Origin: Bimuria novae-zelandiae CBS 107.79
Lineage: Eukaryota > Ascomycota > Dothideomycetes > Pleosporales > Didymosphaeriaceae
DNA: 64,000 bases
Assembly: GCA_010015655.1 (NCBI GenBank)
Contig: ML976668.1
Span: 941,734 to 1,005,733, forward strand
Reading direction: 5' to 3'
Shown here: piece by piece, positions 33,885-46,900 of the stretch
Numbering within the stretch: the stretch's first letter is position 1
How the letters are laid out: every line of letters begins with the position of its first letter
Made by a program: the position numbers and the translations under genes
The notes under the pieces: model-generated
Databases searched by the model: none
What the model saw: the letters and a program-made list of their open reading frames with translations, nothing else
What the model was told of the DNA's origin: nothing

Positions 33885-34574
33885 ATGGCGACAGAATCTG
33901 ATCCTACAATAACGCGTGTCACAGTAGTCCTTAACAAGCCTGAGGACTGGCAGGCATGGATCTTTCTTCGCAAGGACGCCGCGTAGCAGCACGATCTATG
34001 GCAGTATTACAACCCCGACGTCGCTATAGCTGACCTGCCTCTACTTACAGAGCCTGTTGAGCCTATGGCGCACCAATACAAAGTCAACAAGGCGCCTGGT
34101 ACGATACACACCAACGCTAACCTTAATAACACTAAATTTTGACGCTATTAATTTGCGTACGACTAATATAAGAAGTAACATGCCCGCTATCTTAAATAGA
34201 AGCAGGCACTTTAAAATCTAAATATAAATATTAATAAGATAGTTACTAAGCGCTATATCTACTTACTATATAATAAGGACACGCCGCACGCGTGGCTTGT
34301 CTCCCTTAAGAAGCACTTTACGCTATTAATAGCTATTTATTAATATAATCTAATTAATAACTATAAGCGCTTGTGTGCCCCGCTAAAGTTATATAACTTT
34401 AAAGACTAGCTATAATTATAAATTAAAATTACTAGTTAGTACGCTAAAATTAATCTATTTAACGTAGAAGGCACGCGCGCATAAAATGACTTTTTAATAA
34501 TTATTAAAAATATTAACCTTAATTACGCTACGCCTAAGCTAAATAAGCTATTTAAGCATAAAAATAATAATACG
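33885..34574 (+). pseudogene. Copia-A gag remnant (N-terminal part)
   Basis: From ATG 33885 the frame reads MATESDPTITRVTVVLNKPE, then DWQAWIFLRKDAA and a TAG, then QHDLWQYYNPDVAIADLPLL. The first ~220 bases have normal composition and one stop; past 34130 stops become dense. This is a UBN2/DUF4219-type Copia gag. Interrupted at 34575-34579 by Copia-B; the rest resumes at 40133. Confidence 0.75.
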
Positions 34575-34579
34575 TAAAT

Positions 34580-34803
34580 TATTGAATCAAGGTCCCTCTG
34601 GTAGCATGACTACCATGGATAACCGAGTAGGAGGAGGGACAAGGCGGGGTAGCTGCAACGTATTGTATTGACTATCCTATTATGTTATTCCTCTTCCGTG
34701 TAAACAGTAACGAGGACGCTACAGTCAGCCGTGCCTCCCTCACACAGTAGGCACTACGGCCCTTCCTTCTACCAACCTAGAATGAACCCACATATTCTCA
34801 ACA
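34580..34803 (-). repeat. Copia-B 3' LTR
   Basis: 224 bp, plus-strand text TATTGAATCAAGG...TTCTCAACA, less RIP-mutated than its partner. Confidence 0.9.
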
Positions 34804-34829
34804 CTCCCCCTCAAGACAGGTCTGGTCCG

Positions 34830-37800
34830 TAGACAACTCCGAGTTGGTTCTTAAATCTCTTAAATGCGACTCGCTGTAACAGCTTTATTATTTTATTAGT
34901 AACTATATTAGTAGTTAGCACGTAAGCTACCTTAAGTTTGCCTTATTCTGCTATGTCCCGGATAAAGTGATAATAAACGTCGATGTGTTTTAATTTTTTA
35001 TAGAGGTAAGGGTTCTTTGTAAGTGCGATGGCGCCCTGGTTGTCTCCTAACATCTAAACCTTATTAGTGTCTTTTCTAATGTACTTTAGGAATTTAAGAT
35101 CCCTAAATACTTAGGCAATCTACTAGCCTTGCTTGCAGCATGTTAAAAGTGCAATATATTTAGACTTATAGCTTAATATTATAACTAATTATTACTTCTT
35201 ACTTAACTATAAGATTAGACCTCTATAGAACATCGCAGTGCTGCCTAAGACGCTCTTTTGGTCTATAGTATCGCTTGCCTAGTTAGCGTCTAAGTAGACG
35301 ACAAACTGTAAGTGTGCTCCCCCTGGTCCGTAGCGTAGTTTTATTATAACTATTAACCTTAGGTACCGTAGTAGGTTCTTTAATGCATAGCTATAGTGTT
35401 CTGCTAGATTGCTTATATATTGGCTTAGCTTTCCAAGGGTGAATGCAATATCTAGACGTGTAAGTACTATAGCGAACATTAGACTTCCGATTCCTTACTA
35501 GTACTCCGTTGTGTTAATCCAATTATTATTATCTATAGCTAGTCTAAATAAAGTGTAATTAGCAGATAGGATTTTCTTATCCTTATACTTCTTACTTAAT
35601 ATTCTAAACTTGTCAAGTACTGCGCGCAGATATTACTCTTAGTTAAGAAAAATTATATAGTGCTTTCTGTCTCTTGTAACTCGCACTTTAAGGACCTTAT
35701 GTACCTCCCCTAGGTTCTTGGCGTTGAATCGTCTAGAAAGCTTCTTCTAGAACCACTTAGTTTGGGATTGCTCCTTTGCCGCTGCAAGAACGTCGTTAAC
35801 GTAGACTAGGATTCGAATATTTCTCTCTTTATAGACAAACATGCAAGGGTCTGCAAGGCTTTATATAAACCCCTATATAAGAAGCTCTTTCTTTATTAAC
35901 AGGTTCTAGTCGCGAGCAGCCTGCTTTAGTCCGTATAGGCTTTAAAGCACTTTTAGAACATGTCCTTTCTTAACACGAACTCCTTTAGGTTGCTTAAGGA
36001 GAATCTGTTCTTTAAGGTAAGATTTAGTAAACGCATTCTTAATATTATAATAGAAACATTCCAAGTCTTCTGCTGCGATAGTGGCTAGGAATAGACGTAA
36101 GGTATCCATGCGGATAGTGAGTGTAAAGGTCTTATTGTAGTCGATTCCATGTACTTGGGTAAAACCACGTGCCACTAGGCGCGCTTTAAATCGTTTAACT
36201 ATCCTGTTTAGCTTGGTTTTAATTATAAAAACCCACTTTAAATTAACTATATTAGCGTCTTTTAGCCGTAAAACTTCTTCCTAGGTTCTGTTTTTTATTA
36301 GCGAGATTATCTCCTCTAGCACTGTTGCTTTCTATTAATTTCCGTACTTTGGGTCGTTTATAGCTTGTTAATATATCTGGGGGATCGGAATTCCTGTAAT
36401 CTTAGTTGCTAAAAAGGCTTTTTTAAAGATCTAGGCTTCTCCGTCTATTTCTTTATCCGTAAAATTAACTTGTGCTAGCATGGCTTTAATAATCTTGCGG
36501 AGTCTTTTATCCTTAGTAGTGTCTCCTCTAGATCTCTTGCGTTTAGACTGTCTTATAAAGTATTTTAGAGCTTCTAGCAAGGATTGAGCTAGTTCCTCAG
36601 GTTCTTTAGTCGTTAGATCCGGTACTCGCTTATCTTATAAGATAGTGGTAAAAGGAGTAATAGTTAGCTTCCTTAGTCTTCCTCTTCCACGCTTAATTAG
36701 CTTAGGAGTTAGTTCTACTTATTCCGCAGGAGGTGGTTCTATCTCGTTTGTAATTAATAGTTCTATCTGTTCTACAGCAGCTTGTTCTATAGGATCTGCA
36801 AAAGTTGGTTCTGCAGGAGTCGATTCTGCAGGAGTCGGTTCTGTAGGAGTTAGTTCTATAGAAGTTGGTTCTATAGGAGTTGGTTAAGCGCGAGCTAGTT
36901 AAGTAGGATCTAGTTAAGTAGTAGTTATTTTAGTAAGAGTAGGATCTTTCCTTAGTCTTCCTCTTAGTTTTTAGTCTAGCATAGTATTTGGCGTTCCCTG
37001 TAATCTAGCTAGAATGTTCCGCAACCGTAGTTCGACTCTCCCTCTAGGTATGTGTTTGTCTACTAATATATAACTTAATCTTGAGGTATATCCTAGTTCT
37101 GGCGAGTAGAACTTAAACTACTTGTTTATTGTCTTAGAATATCCTATAAATACTCCAACTCTGCCGCGGTCTATAAGCTTGTCGTGTCGTTAATCTGCTA
37201 AAATTATCTTAGGGTAGATGTAGGAGTAGCACTTGCTCCCCTATACACAAATATAATTAATAGATAGCGTCTTTCCTGTAAAAGCCTCTTTAGGGCTAAC
37301 TCGCGTACTATTAATTATAGGTCCTATATTAGTGTAGTTTCACATATACGTGTCGGCTTCTACAGCTTCGTCCTAGAATTTAATTAGTAAACTAGCGTCC
37401 TTAAGCATTACTCTTATGTTAGCTTCTATAGTTTAGATATTCCGCTTAGCTAGTCTATTCTAATATAATAATATAATTATAGTAGGCTATAGTTTAACTC
37501 CTTATATAATTCTCTATTCCTTAACTTGTTGTAAGAGTTCCGGAGCGTTGTTAGTCCTAGTAGCTTTAACTTTCTTATTAGTCTAATATTTAACAAAGGT
37601 CTTCTAGACTCTAAGTTCCTTTTGTGCGTCTCCCTTCTGTTTTATTAGGATAACCTAGTTCTTCCGCGTGTAGCTGTTAATAATAAGGAGAAACCATTAG
37701 TTGTCTTATAAGAATGTTAGAAAGGGTCCTGTAATATTAAACTATACCAGGGCTAGCTTCTTAGCTTTGTGATCTCGTAGCTCATTAGGGATACTATTTC

Positions 37801-39480
37801 TTATCTTTATTAAGGCGCAGACTTCGCAGATTTCTTTCTTTACTAGGACTTGAATCTTCTTCTAGAGAGTTATGACTTCGTGGAGTTTAGCAATCTTTGC
37901 GGGTCCCAGGTGTGCAAAGCGTCTGTGGTACAGCAAGTATCTCTCCTTTTCACCAGCCTCGAGTTCGGAATCAGCTGGTGTGTGAAGGACTTCTGTATCT
38001 GGGGCTGGTGCATAGCGTTCTGTGCCTGGAAATGCTGTCTCTTTGTATCCATCTGCAATGTGTGACACTACGTAGAGGCCATTATCTATAGTTGCTTTAA
38101 TAATTGTCTTCTTCCCTAATTTAAAGGATAGTGTGTAGAAATTAAAATAACCCTTTAGGCCTGCTGCACAAATTCGTCTCCCTAATAGTAAATTAACCCT
38201 AAGGTTAGGTACTAGCAGTATATTTAAAAGCTATATTAAAGATCTATTCTTATAAACTATTTAGGCTTCTCCTTTCTAGTCTGCGTGTAATTCTCCCTTT
38301 TTAACCCGAACGAGTCTCCGCTTGATCTTGATTATTTGTCTAAACAGCGAGGGTTGGTTAGACATGTGTAAGGAGGCGCCAGTGTCGCCAGCCCAGGTAG
38401 ATAGAGAGGCCTTACCAAGGATGTCTTTAGAGAGACGACATGTCTTAATTTCCTTATCTTCTAAGTCTAAGGTATTAATTAATATCTCTAGCTTTAACTC
38501 TAACCTAACTTCTTTGGCTCTATATGCTTTGCTAGTCTTATTATTAAGTTTCCCAGGCTTGACAAGCAGCTTAGGCAGCTTTATAAAGGACTTCTTTTTC
38601 TTCTTTTTTTCCCTCTTAGCTTTGTATTCTCTCAGGAGCTTTCGAGCCTTCACTAGTTTTAAATAGTCTTAAATGTAGTAAGGTTGGTCGTAGAGGTAGC
38701 ACTTAATAACAGGCGTAGGACTTAGTTTAGAGTTTAGTGACAGGTCCCTGCTGCCTTGTTTATGCGGCAGAATATACTTGTGGGCTTTCCTAAATGCTAG
38801 AAGAGCTTGCTCGTTAGCGTCTTACTAGTCTTAAACCTCCTTATCTTCCAGGAACTTAAGCTTTTATTTAATAGTAAGGTTAAGCTAGGCGTTTAAGGTG
38901 TCAATTATAGTCCTAAACCTTATTAGGAGTAATCTTATAAGGATAAGTAGTAGTGCCAAGTCTTTATAGGCTCTATTAGTGTTAGCGTCTACTAATACGA
39001 GCTTGCGTTAGTAATCCTTTAGCTTTTCTTATAATCTAATAATCGTGCTCTTAGAATCGAATATAAATGTCTAGATCCTAGTTATATACATATTAGCGGC
39101 TATAGCGTTAGTTTAGGTGTACTTCTTACGCAAGTAAGACCAGAACTAGAAAGTAGTATCGTACTTGTTAATAAGGGCCTAGTTATTATTGCTAAGGGAT
39201 CTAAACAGGAGGTTAATTACGATAGCTTTATCCTCTAGGTACTTGTCTCTCTTGTCGATATTAATGCGGGCCTTAGCAGTCTTATTTACGATATCTAGTC
39301 CTTTTATAGCATCTAATAGATTTCTAGCTATAGTAATTTTATAGTGTTCCTCTAGGCTCTTCTCGCACACGTAGAAGACTCTTTTTCCTCTTAGCTTAAT
39401 TTTGTTCTAGCAGAACCAAGCATTATAATTCTTAGCTATAAGCTTAGGAATTTTCTATTCTTCCCTCTCTTTAGCCATCG
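34830..39480 (-). pseudogene. Copia-B gag-pol remnant
   Basis: Minus-strand pieces in Copia order. Gag start near 39480 (MAKEREE then a stop), and gag at 39179-39370. At 38276-38653 a basic linker and the protease active site WAGDTGASLHMS. At 37862-38068 the gag-pre-integrase domain (ERYLLYHRRFAHLGPAKIAK). At 35942-36175 RT (MARGFTQVHGIDYNKTFTL, NAFTKSYLKEQI). At 35279-35479 the RNase H-side segment (LDIAFTLGKLSQYISNLAEH). Fragments up to 125 codons survive between RIP stops, so decay is lighter than in Copia-C. Confidence 0.85.
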
Positions 39481-39489
39481 TGTGTGTTC

Positions 39490-39905
39490 GGGTGTGATAA
39501 GGCTTACACGTGCTGGTTGCAGGCGGTGGAGGCGATGCGGACGACAAGGTAGGCGAGGCAGGCAGGCGGTGCTAGCGGTGCTAACGATGCTAGCGATGTA
39601 GGCGATGCGGGCGATATTTGCGAATAATATGCTGCAGGTAGGGCAGTCGTTGTTAGTTCTTAGGCGTAAAGAAGATGAGTAGATGTGTTGCGTGTTAACC
39701 GCGTTACACATAGCTTCTAGTGATTATGTTTAATTCCTGCTTGAATCTAAGTCCTCGCGACTTTAGTGGGTGTTTAATTCCTTTCGTAAATCGTAGCTAG
39801 GTCCTTCGCGACCTTAGTAGTAATTTAATCTCTTTTTAAATCTAAGTCCTGCGCGACTCTGGTGGGATCAAAATAATAATATTAGTTTTAGTAACTAGGC
39901 TTATA
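39490..39905 (-). repeat. Copia-B leader with short tandem arrays
   Basis: Between 5' LTR and gag. Two arrays: a G/C-rich array of GCGATG/GCTAGC-like units at about 39510-39615, and three imperfect ~50-bp units at about 39727-39870, each with TTTAAT, AAATC, a CGCGAC core and a GTGGG/GTAGT ending. Non-coding. Confidence 0.6.
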
Positions 39906-39908
39906 ACC

Positions 39909-40132
39909 TATTAAATTAAGGTCCCTCTAGTAGCATGACTACTATAGATAACTAAGTAGGAGGAGGGATAAGGCGGGGTAGCTATAACGTATTATATTAA
40001 CTATCCTATTATGTTATTCCTCTTCCGTGTAAACAGTAATGAGGACGCTATAGTCAGCCGTGCCTCCCTTACATAGTAGGCACTACGGCCCTTCCTTCCA
40101 CCAACCTGGAATGAACCCACATATTCTCAACA
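39909..40132 (-). repeat. Copia-B 5' LTR
   Basis: 224 bp; differences from 34580-34803 are mostly C-to-T or G-to-A. Right flank TAAAT is the TSD. Confidence 0.9.
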
Positions 40133-40137
40133 TAAAT

Positions 40138-43100
40138 AGTTATACTAGAGGACTACGTTGCTATATATATAATATACGTTTAACAAGTCTAATCCAGTTC
40201 CTAGAAGCTTAATAGCATAGCGGATAATCTTTAAGTAGCAAAGACATAGAGTAATATTAAAAATAATAATAAGTCCACTATAAGTTAAGCGCTAAGGAGC
40301 GTATACCTTTATAGTAATAAATACTAGTATAGCTTGTGCTACTACCTTAATAAGGACTTTTACTTATAACTAAGTAGCTTTTAGGAAGATTCTGCTACGC
40401 GCTAGCGTATTAATTAAGCTTTATAAAATAAATTTAGTCTACTAGCACGCATCTAGAAGTTAGTTAATAAAATAAATAAGTATTTTCTAAAGATAATACT
40501 AGCTACTATAACTTTATAAGACTAATAGATTCTTAACTTAGGTTCTAATACCTACGTTATTAACATAACTAATTAGATAGACTAGGAACAGGAGTGCGTT
40601 AAAGACACTAGTATAATTATTAAAGTAGGTAAGCACTACTATACAATTAAGGCCTAAAGTAAAATAACTCTTATAATTAATATATTAAATAGTATTACGC
40701 TAACCTTAATTACTTATATTACTTTAGTACCTAGCTTTATTATAAGCGTTGTTAGTCTTAGACGCTGTTATAATATTAGTGTTTACTTTAACTTAGGTTA
40801 AGATGCGCTGTATAATAAATATAGCGTTATTACTTACTTAAAGTACTATAAGAGCTACTAACTTATTAATATAGACTTCTTTTGTCGTCTAATAAAGTTA
40901 TCCTTACTTATAATAGTAATTTAAACTTACTTATTAAAAGCACTAAAAATCTAAGAGATCTCTCTAATACTTACTTATAAGGTTTAGGCCTATCTAGGAC
41001 GCAAGGTTATAGATTACCTAAATAATAATATTAAAGGAGTAATAGTAAAAGGGCCTGCTAATTAAGACTTTTATTAAATCTATATAAAATTAAAGCTAAT
41101 AGAGTAGATCTTTTATTACACGCTAAAGAACGCTATCTATCTCTTTTATTAAATCTTAATTAATCTTATCTAACTATAATAATAGGGAAAGTCCTATTAC
41201 AATAGTAATAAGTAAGATACTTAAACTATCTATTAATATTTGCGTTAGCACGAAGCAGAATCGTTTCTAATAAAATTAGAAGCTTAGCTAGGCCGCTAGC
41301 TATAAAATACTATATAATAAATCTAGCGTTAGTATAATTATAACGTAATTATAATTAAAATTAACGCTAAATATAGTATTATTAATTTTATAAAGTACCG
41401 TTGCGGTAACTTAAGTACATAATTTAAGCTATACGCTCTAGATACTCCTACTTAAAATAAAAGTACTAAGATTACTAATAAGCTAATTATAACGAAGGCC
41501 TACGCCTTACGCCTTTACAATAACCTTCTAAAGTAATTAGTAAATAAGTTAATAAAGATAGTAGTATAACTATTTAATTAAATACTATCTAAAGTCCTTA
41601 ATTAGCGCACGCTATATAAGGTTATCTAAAGTAAAAAGCCTATAATAAGCTATTTTTAACTAATTAGTTATCGCGCGTACGTACTTAATAAATATCTATT
41701 ACGTAGAGTAAAGATAGCCTCGCGCGCCCTAATTAGCCATCTTATACGCTATAATAGTACTAATATTTTTTGTATTTAATTATTAATAAAGGATCGCGTT
41801 ATCCGTACGCAAGACGTGGTATTTAACACTTTTACTTTTTATAAAGGCTATAATAGCTATATAAATAACTTAATAATTAAGGAGGTTATTAAGTTGCTTA
41901 ACGTCCCCGTGGCGTATAAGGATAACGATGTATTTATTAAGGAACTTATAATATTACGTTAGTAACGTCTCTATAGTAAGGCTAAATCTATAGTAATACT
42001 AACACTAACGCCTGCCATACAATCGTCTAAGCTATTAGTAGGGGGTAACACTAATAAATTATTAACCTCTTAACATTAATTTACTTTTTATAACTCTATC
42101 GATACATTAGCTTCTTTTAATTAAACAGTAAATTATTTTATAGGGCGCTACTACGCTCGCAACTTTCGTCCTACGCCTATAAAATAAAAAGTTACTAATT
42201 AATTAGCTAATAAAATTAAAGGATATATACCTAATTAACATAGTAATAATACTTTATAGCATTAAAATTAAAATATTTTATAAAAGAATATGCTTAACAC
42301 AAGGCGCGTTTAAAAGCTAATAAACTTAAGTAATTTATAGACTTACGCTATTTAATTAAGAGCTTAAAACGTTGCTAATTATTTAAATATCTTTGCTATA
42401 ATAATAATTACTAGTAATAGAAAGGCAGATAACTTTTAAATTTATTAAAGCTAATTACTACCTACCCTAAAGTATATTAGGTAACTAAAGTTATATCTAT
42501 ATAGCGCTAAATTCAAAAAAGTTGTTAAGCGCGAGTATTAAAAAGTCTAAAGTAAAAGCTACTTTTATAAGACCTTAACAATATATTAAACTACCTAGGC
42601 TAAAGGCATTAAGGTAATTCCGCTTATATAAGTATTTATATATAAGTTTAATAAGAATAGTTATTTTTATAAGTATATGGCTTAACTTATCGCACGCGGA
42701 GACCTGTAAGAGTAGTTTAATAATACTTATACTACTATTTTTATAGTCCGTACCTTTTAAGTAATTATTATAATTATTAACTACTTTAGCTTAAAGCTAA
42801 AGTAATATAACGTACCTAACGCCTTTCTTAACCCTATACTTATTTAAAAGCTATACGCTAAGACTTCTAGTGTTTTTAAAGAAGTAGATAGTAATTTTCT
42901 AAAGGTGCTTTACGCTCTCTATAGCCTAAAAGATACTTTACTCTTATAGTATAATATATTTAGAGTAATAGTTAAGCTACTAAGGCTTAAGCGCGTCGAA
43001 GGTTTCCTGTGCTTATACATTAATAATTAGCTTATCTTATTTATATACGTTGACGATATAGTAATAGCGTATTACCTAATAAATACTTATCTTTATTAAG

Positions 43101-43436
43101 ACTTTAAGAATAAGTTAAAGGACTAATTTAGACTTAAGGTAATAAAAGACTTAGTCTAGTTCCTAGGCGTTTAAGTTATCCGCGATTACTAGAAAAAGAA
43201 GATCTAGCTTATTTAAGATATATATATTAATAAAATTTATAAGAAGTATAGTATATAGCTAATAATTTATAAAAAGCTTAACTTTCTACTTAACGTTAAC
43301 TCTCTTAATAAGTTAATTAAGGAGATAGACGTTTAACGTATAAAGCTATATTAAGAGCTTATTAGCTACTTGGCCTATATTACTTACTAGACATAGCCTA
43401 ATGTTACTTATAGCTACGTTGTCTTTGCTTACTATC
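40138..43436 (+). pseudogene. Copia-A gag end and pol remnant (to RT)
   Basis: Continuation of Copia-A after the Copia-B insertion. The RT catalytic motif YVDD is readable at 43046-43057 (context LFIYVDDIVIAY). Protease and integrase upstream are recognisable only as a run of RIP-stopped frames. Cut by Gypsy-A at TTATT 43437-43441 and continued at 52761. Confidence 0.75.
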
Positions 43437-43441
43437 TTATT

Positions 43442-43918
43442 TGTTACGATCCCGAAGGATAGCGCAGGAATGAATCTCTATAGTGGACGAGGTGTCCAGG
43501 AAGGGACGCAGGTCGCATGGCACGAGGGCCGTGGGGCAACACGCTGGACTAATGTATCACGTAACGACGCTCTGTCTTGGCGGACAGAGCGCCGACACAC
43601 CAACGCTCTATAAGGGCCCACAGAGCGACTGCGCTCTGTGGGGAACGACAGAGCACCCAGGGACAAGGGAGGAAACAGACTGGTATATAGTGTGACGATT
43701 CTCCTATGTTGTTTCCCTCCTTGTAGTCAACTTATATATCTTCTGTGCGAGTACGTTCTCCTATATAGACTAATAGTTATCTTACTTTGTTATAAGATTA
43801 GATTATCTAGCCTCGCGCTAAGTGTCGCATCAACTTATACTACTAAATAATCTATAAAGTACTACGATACCTTACCGCCCTAACCTAGATTAGAACAAGG
43901 TGTAAGAGCCTTATAACA
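43442..43918 (+). repeat. Gypsy-A 5' LTR with two strong hairpins
   Basis: 477 bp. Contains hairpin 1 at 43568-43591 (CGCTCTGTC...GACAGAGCG, 6-nt loop) and hairpin 2 at 43617-43643 (CCCACAGAGCG/CGCTCTGTGGG, 4-nt loop). Confidence 0.92.
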
Positions 43919-43959
43919 CTTTAACTACCCTACGGTATAATAGCAGGACCTAGTTCGAC

Positions 43960-46900
43960 CACCGCAGCTCCGGCACCTAAGGAAAAGACCCTAGAAGAGA
44001 TAGTTATTAAATAAGCGGCTTAGATAGCCTAACTATAAGAAATTATCAACTAGATGAGCGAGAAGATGAGCTAATAGGAAAATGCGAAATATTAACTAAA
44101 GGTCCCGAAGCCTGAACCCTATTCAGGAAAGGGTCACCCAGGAATATTCCTAACCTAGATAGAACTATTTATCCGTTACAACCTAGAAAAGTTTAATACA
44201 GAACAAGATAAGATTCTAGTTACCTATATAAATATATAAGACAAGGCAGCCGCGTAGGCTAGACTAATAATTAATAATTTCCTCGAGAATAGCAAATTAG
44301 AGGATTGTAGTTTAAACGCTACTAAAGACGCCTTTAAGGACTAGGAGTCTTTTTGCAAGGCCGTAAAAGGAATGTTTAGCACCATTAATAAAGGACATTA
44401 AGCCAAAATACGCCTCCAGCGCCTACGTTAGGAGAAATCGGCGGTACTTTATACACTAGAGTTTAAACAGATTATGGCAGAACTTGAAGGATAGGGAGAA
44501 GCCCCACTTATAATTACCTACTACAATAGACTAAAAGAATTGGTTAAAGACGAATTAGTCTACTAAGGAAAAGTAGACGACCTAGAAAAACTTATTAATA
44601 ATGTAATTAAAGCAGACAATTGCCTATATAAACGTAAGCTAGAAAAATAGCATGGTACTAGGCTACTTACTAGAAAAGAGAATCGATCCAGGCCCGCAGG
44701 AAGAGACCAGGATAGAGATATTATTATAACTAATAAAGCCTGATAGTACAAAAGGAAGAATGGCAAGGGAAAATAGTTGTACAGACTAAAGAAGAGTTAT
44801 TAGGGTAAGAATAGCATTTTGCAAGAAGAATAAGAACGAAGGTTTAAAGATAAAGCCTGCCTCTAATGTAGTAAGCTAGGCTACTTTGCTAAAGACTATA
44901 ATAATTAGGAGACTAAGGTTAATACGACTAACCTCTTATAAGTGGCTATAGCCACCCTCACGCTGGTAGGAGCCGACGAATTAGATCTTACGCAGGAGAT
45001 CCTAGAGCTAATAAAAGAGGAAGAGGAATAAAAGACCCTTCCTAAGTACTAGATCTTCTAAAGACTAGCTAACGACACCTACTAGATGTGCAATAGTGCG
45101 CTACATTAATTGTCTTAGTGTGAGGTAAAAGTAATCGTCCAAGGGGCACACGCATGGGACGCCTACTGGCTAGCGAAGAAGTTACAGGGGCGCCTAAAGC
45201 AATACCTACGCCAGATCACGATACAGGAACGACATAAATACGCTAAGTGGTGGCAATGCACGCGCAAAGGATGCTAACAACACTCTAAGGCTAGAGTTAA
45301 GGCCTCTTATTTTCTAGGAGGTTTAGAATACTATAAGTTAAAGCAGAGCTAGTGCAGCGTGCCTAACAACTGCCACGAATACTTTCTAGCCTATTAGGCT
45401 AAGCATTATAAATAGAATAGCTAGCACTAATATTTCGATATTACCTGCGAAATATACAGGCAATAGAAGTTCGAGACAGGTTAGTTCCTTTAGGGCTTAA
45501 ACCCTCGCGACACTAGCACGATAATAAGGAATACATAGCTAGGAAGAGACGCGGACTACTTGTTAATTAGGTAGAAATAATATAACCTATAGTGCTTCGC
45601 ACACTTAAGCCTATAGGAAGAGGCAGCCTCCTTAAATAGCTGTCTAGGGCATAGTGCATTAGCCTAGAATAAATGCCTTACTCTAAATTGCCCGCAACAT
45701 GGGAATTAAGGAGTATATAAATCTAATAGGATTAGAGAGACTTACGCCCTGTATTAATAGTAATATAAGTAGTACTAAATTAAGGAAGTCTCTAAGCTAT
45801 CTAAGGTCTAGGACTAAATTAAGGAAGCCGACGCCAGTTAGCCTAAAACCTTAGACAAAGGGTCTAATAATTTAAAAAACTAGATTATTACTAGGCAATA
45901 AGCCACACTAGTAATAGTGCAATTATTATAGCTTATTAAGTAGACACTCGCCAAGTTAAGAAGCGCTTAATTAAAGACATTATAGTGCATAGATATCGTG
46001 TTATAGCACTAATTAACCTAGGGGTAGACGCGTGTCTAATCGCCCTGCGAGTAGTTAAGAAGTACGATATGCTATATTGTAATAAGAAAACACCGCTACA
46101 AATAAGACTTGCGGACGGGACCTAATTATAAGAATATAGTAATAGTTAGCTACGCCTCGAGACGGCGCTGGTATAAGTTAATATAAAAGGCCTAGAGAGC
46201 CAACACGTCTTTACTATCGCGGAGATGGGAGACATCGAAGCTATCGTTAGATACGAATGGCTAGAACAACACAATCCACGAATAGACTAGATTAAACGAA
46301 CGATCCTTCCCTAGGACCTACTAGCGAAGGCTTAGGCAAGCCCTAGTGGGAGGGAAACTCCTTAACCTTAGGCGAGAAAAAGGAGTTAACTATCTAAGAT
46401 ATAAGAAATATTAGTATGCAAGATAGATAGGATCTTAAAGTAACACCTAAGACAGGTGCACTGTATATAGGTCCGGGAGACTAAGATAGTCCTAGATAAC
46501 CCTAGTCTGCTAAAAGAATACAAGGAATTCGTAGACCTATTCGAGGAACACGACGAGACTGTCTTACCTAAATATAAGGAATAGAATTACGAGATACCAC
46601 TAGTAAAAGGAGCCAAGTTACGGCTAGAGCGCCTAAGGCCCCTCACATATAAGCAAGAAAAAGAGTTAAAAGAGCTAATCTAGAAGAACCTACGCTTAGG
46701 GAAATAGCGGCCTAGTTAGAGCCTTACGGCCTTCCCTATACTCTTTATTTATAAGAAAGACGATAGGCTGCGACTCTGTGTAGATTATAGATAGCTAAAC
46801 GCCGTAACGATTAAAAATCGCTACCTATTACTACTAATAACGGAGCTTATAGATAGACTCCGAGGAGCTAAATACTTCACGAAATTCGACGTTCGGGATG

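Larger units (their letters stand above)
34580..40132 (-). mobile_element. Copia-B: Copia-type LTR retrotransposon, minus strand, inserted in Copia-A gag
   Basis: LTRs 34580-34803 and 39909-40132 (both 224 bp), TSD TAAAT at 34575-34579 and 40133-40137. On the minus strand the LTR begins TGTTGAGAATATGTGGG. The polypurine tract GAGGGGGAG precedes the 3' LTR (minus strand of about 34804-34812), and GGTTATAAGCC, the RIP form of the half-tRNA primer site, follows the 5' LTR (minus strand of about 39898-39908). Element length 5,553 bp, complete in structure but without an intact ORF. Confidence 0.92.

Noticed and set aside
36645..36887. 80-codon plus-strand ORF with repeated VGS-like units
   Set aside because: It is the complement of the acidic, repeated linker of Copia-B pol on the minus strand.
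39510..39615. CRISPR-like or minisatellite array
   Set aside because: Units are short, irregular and uninterrupted by unique spacers; they belong to the Copia-B leader.
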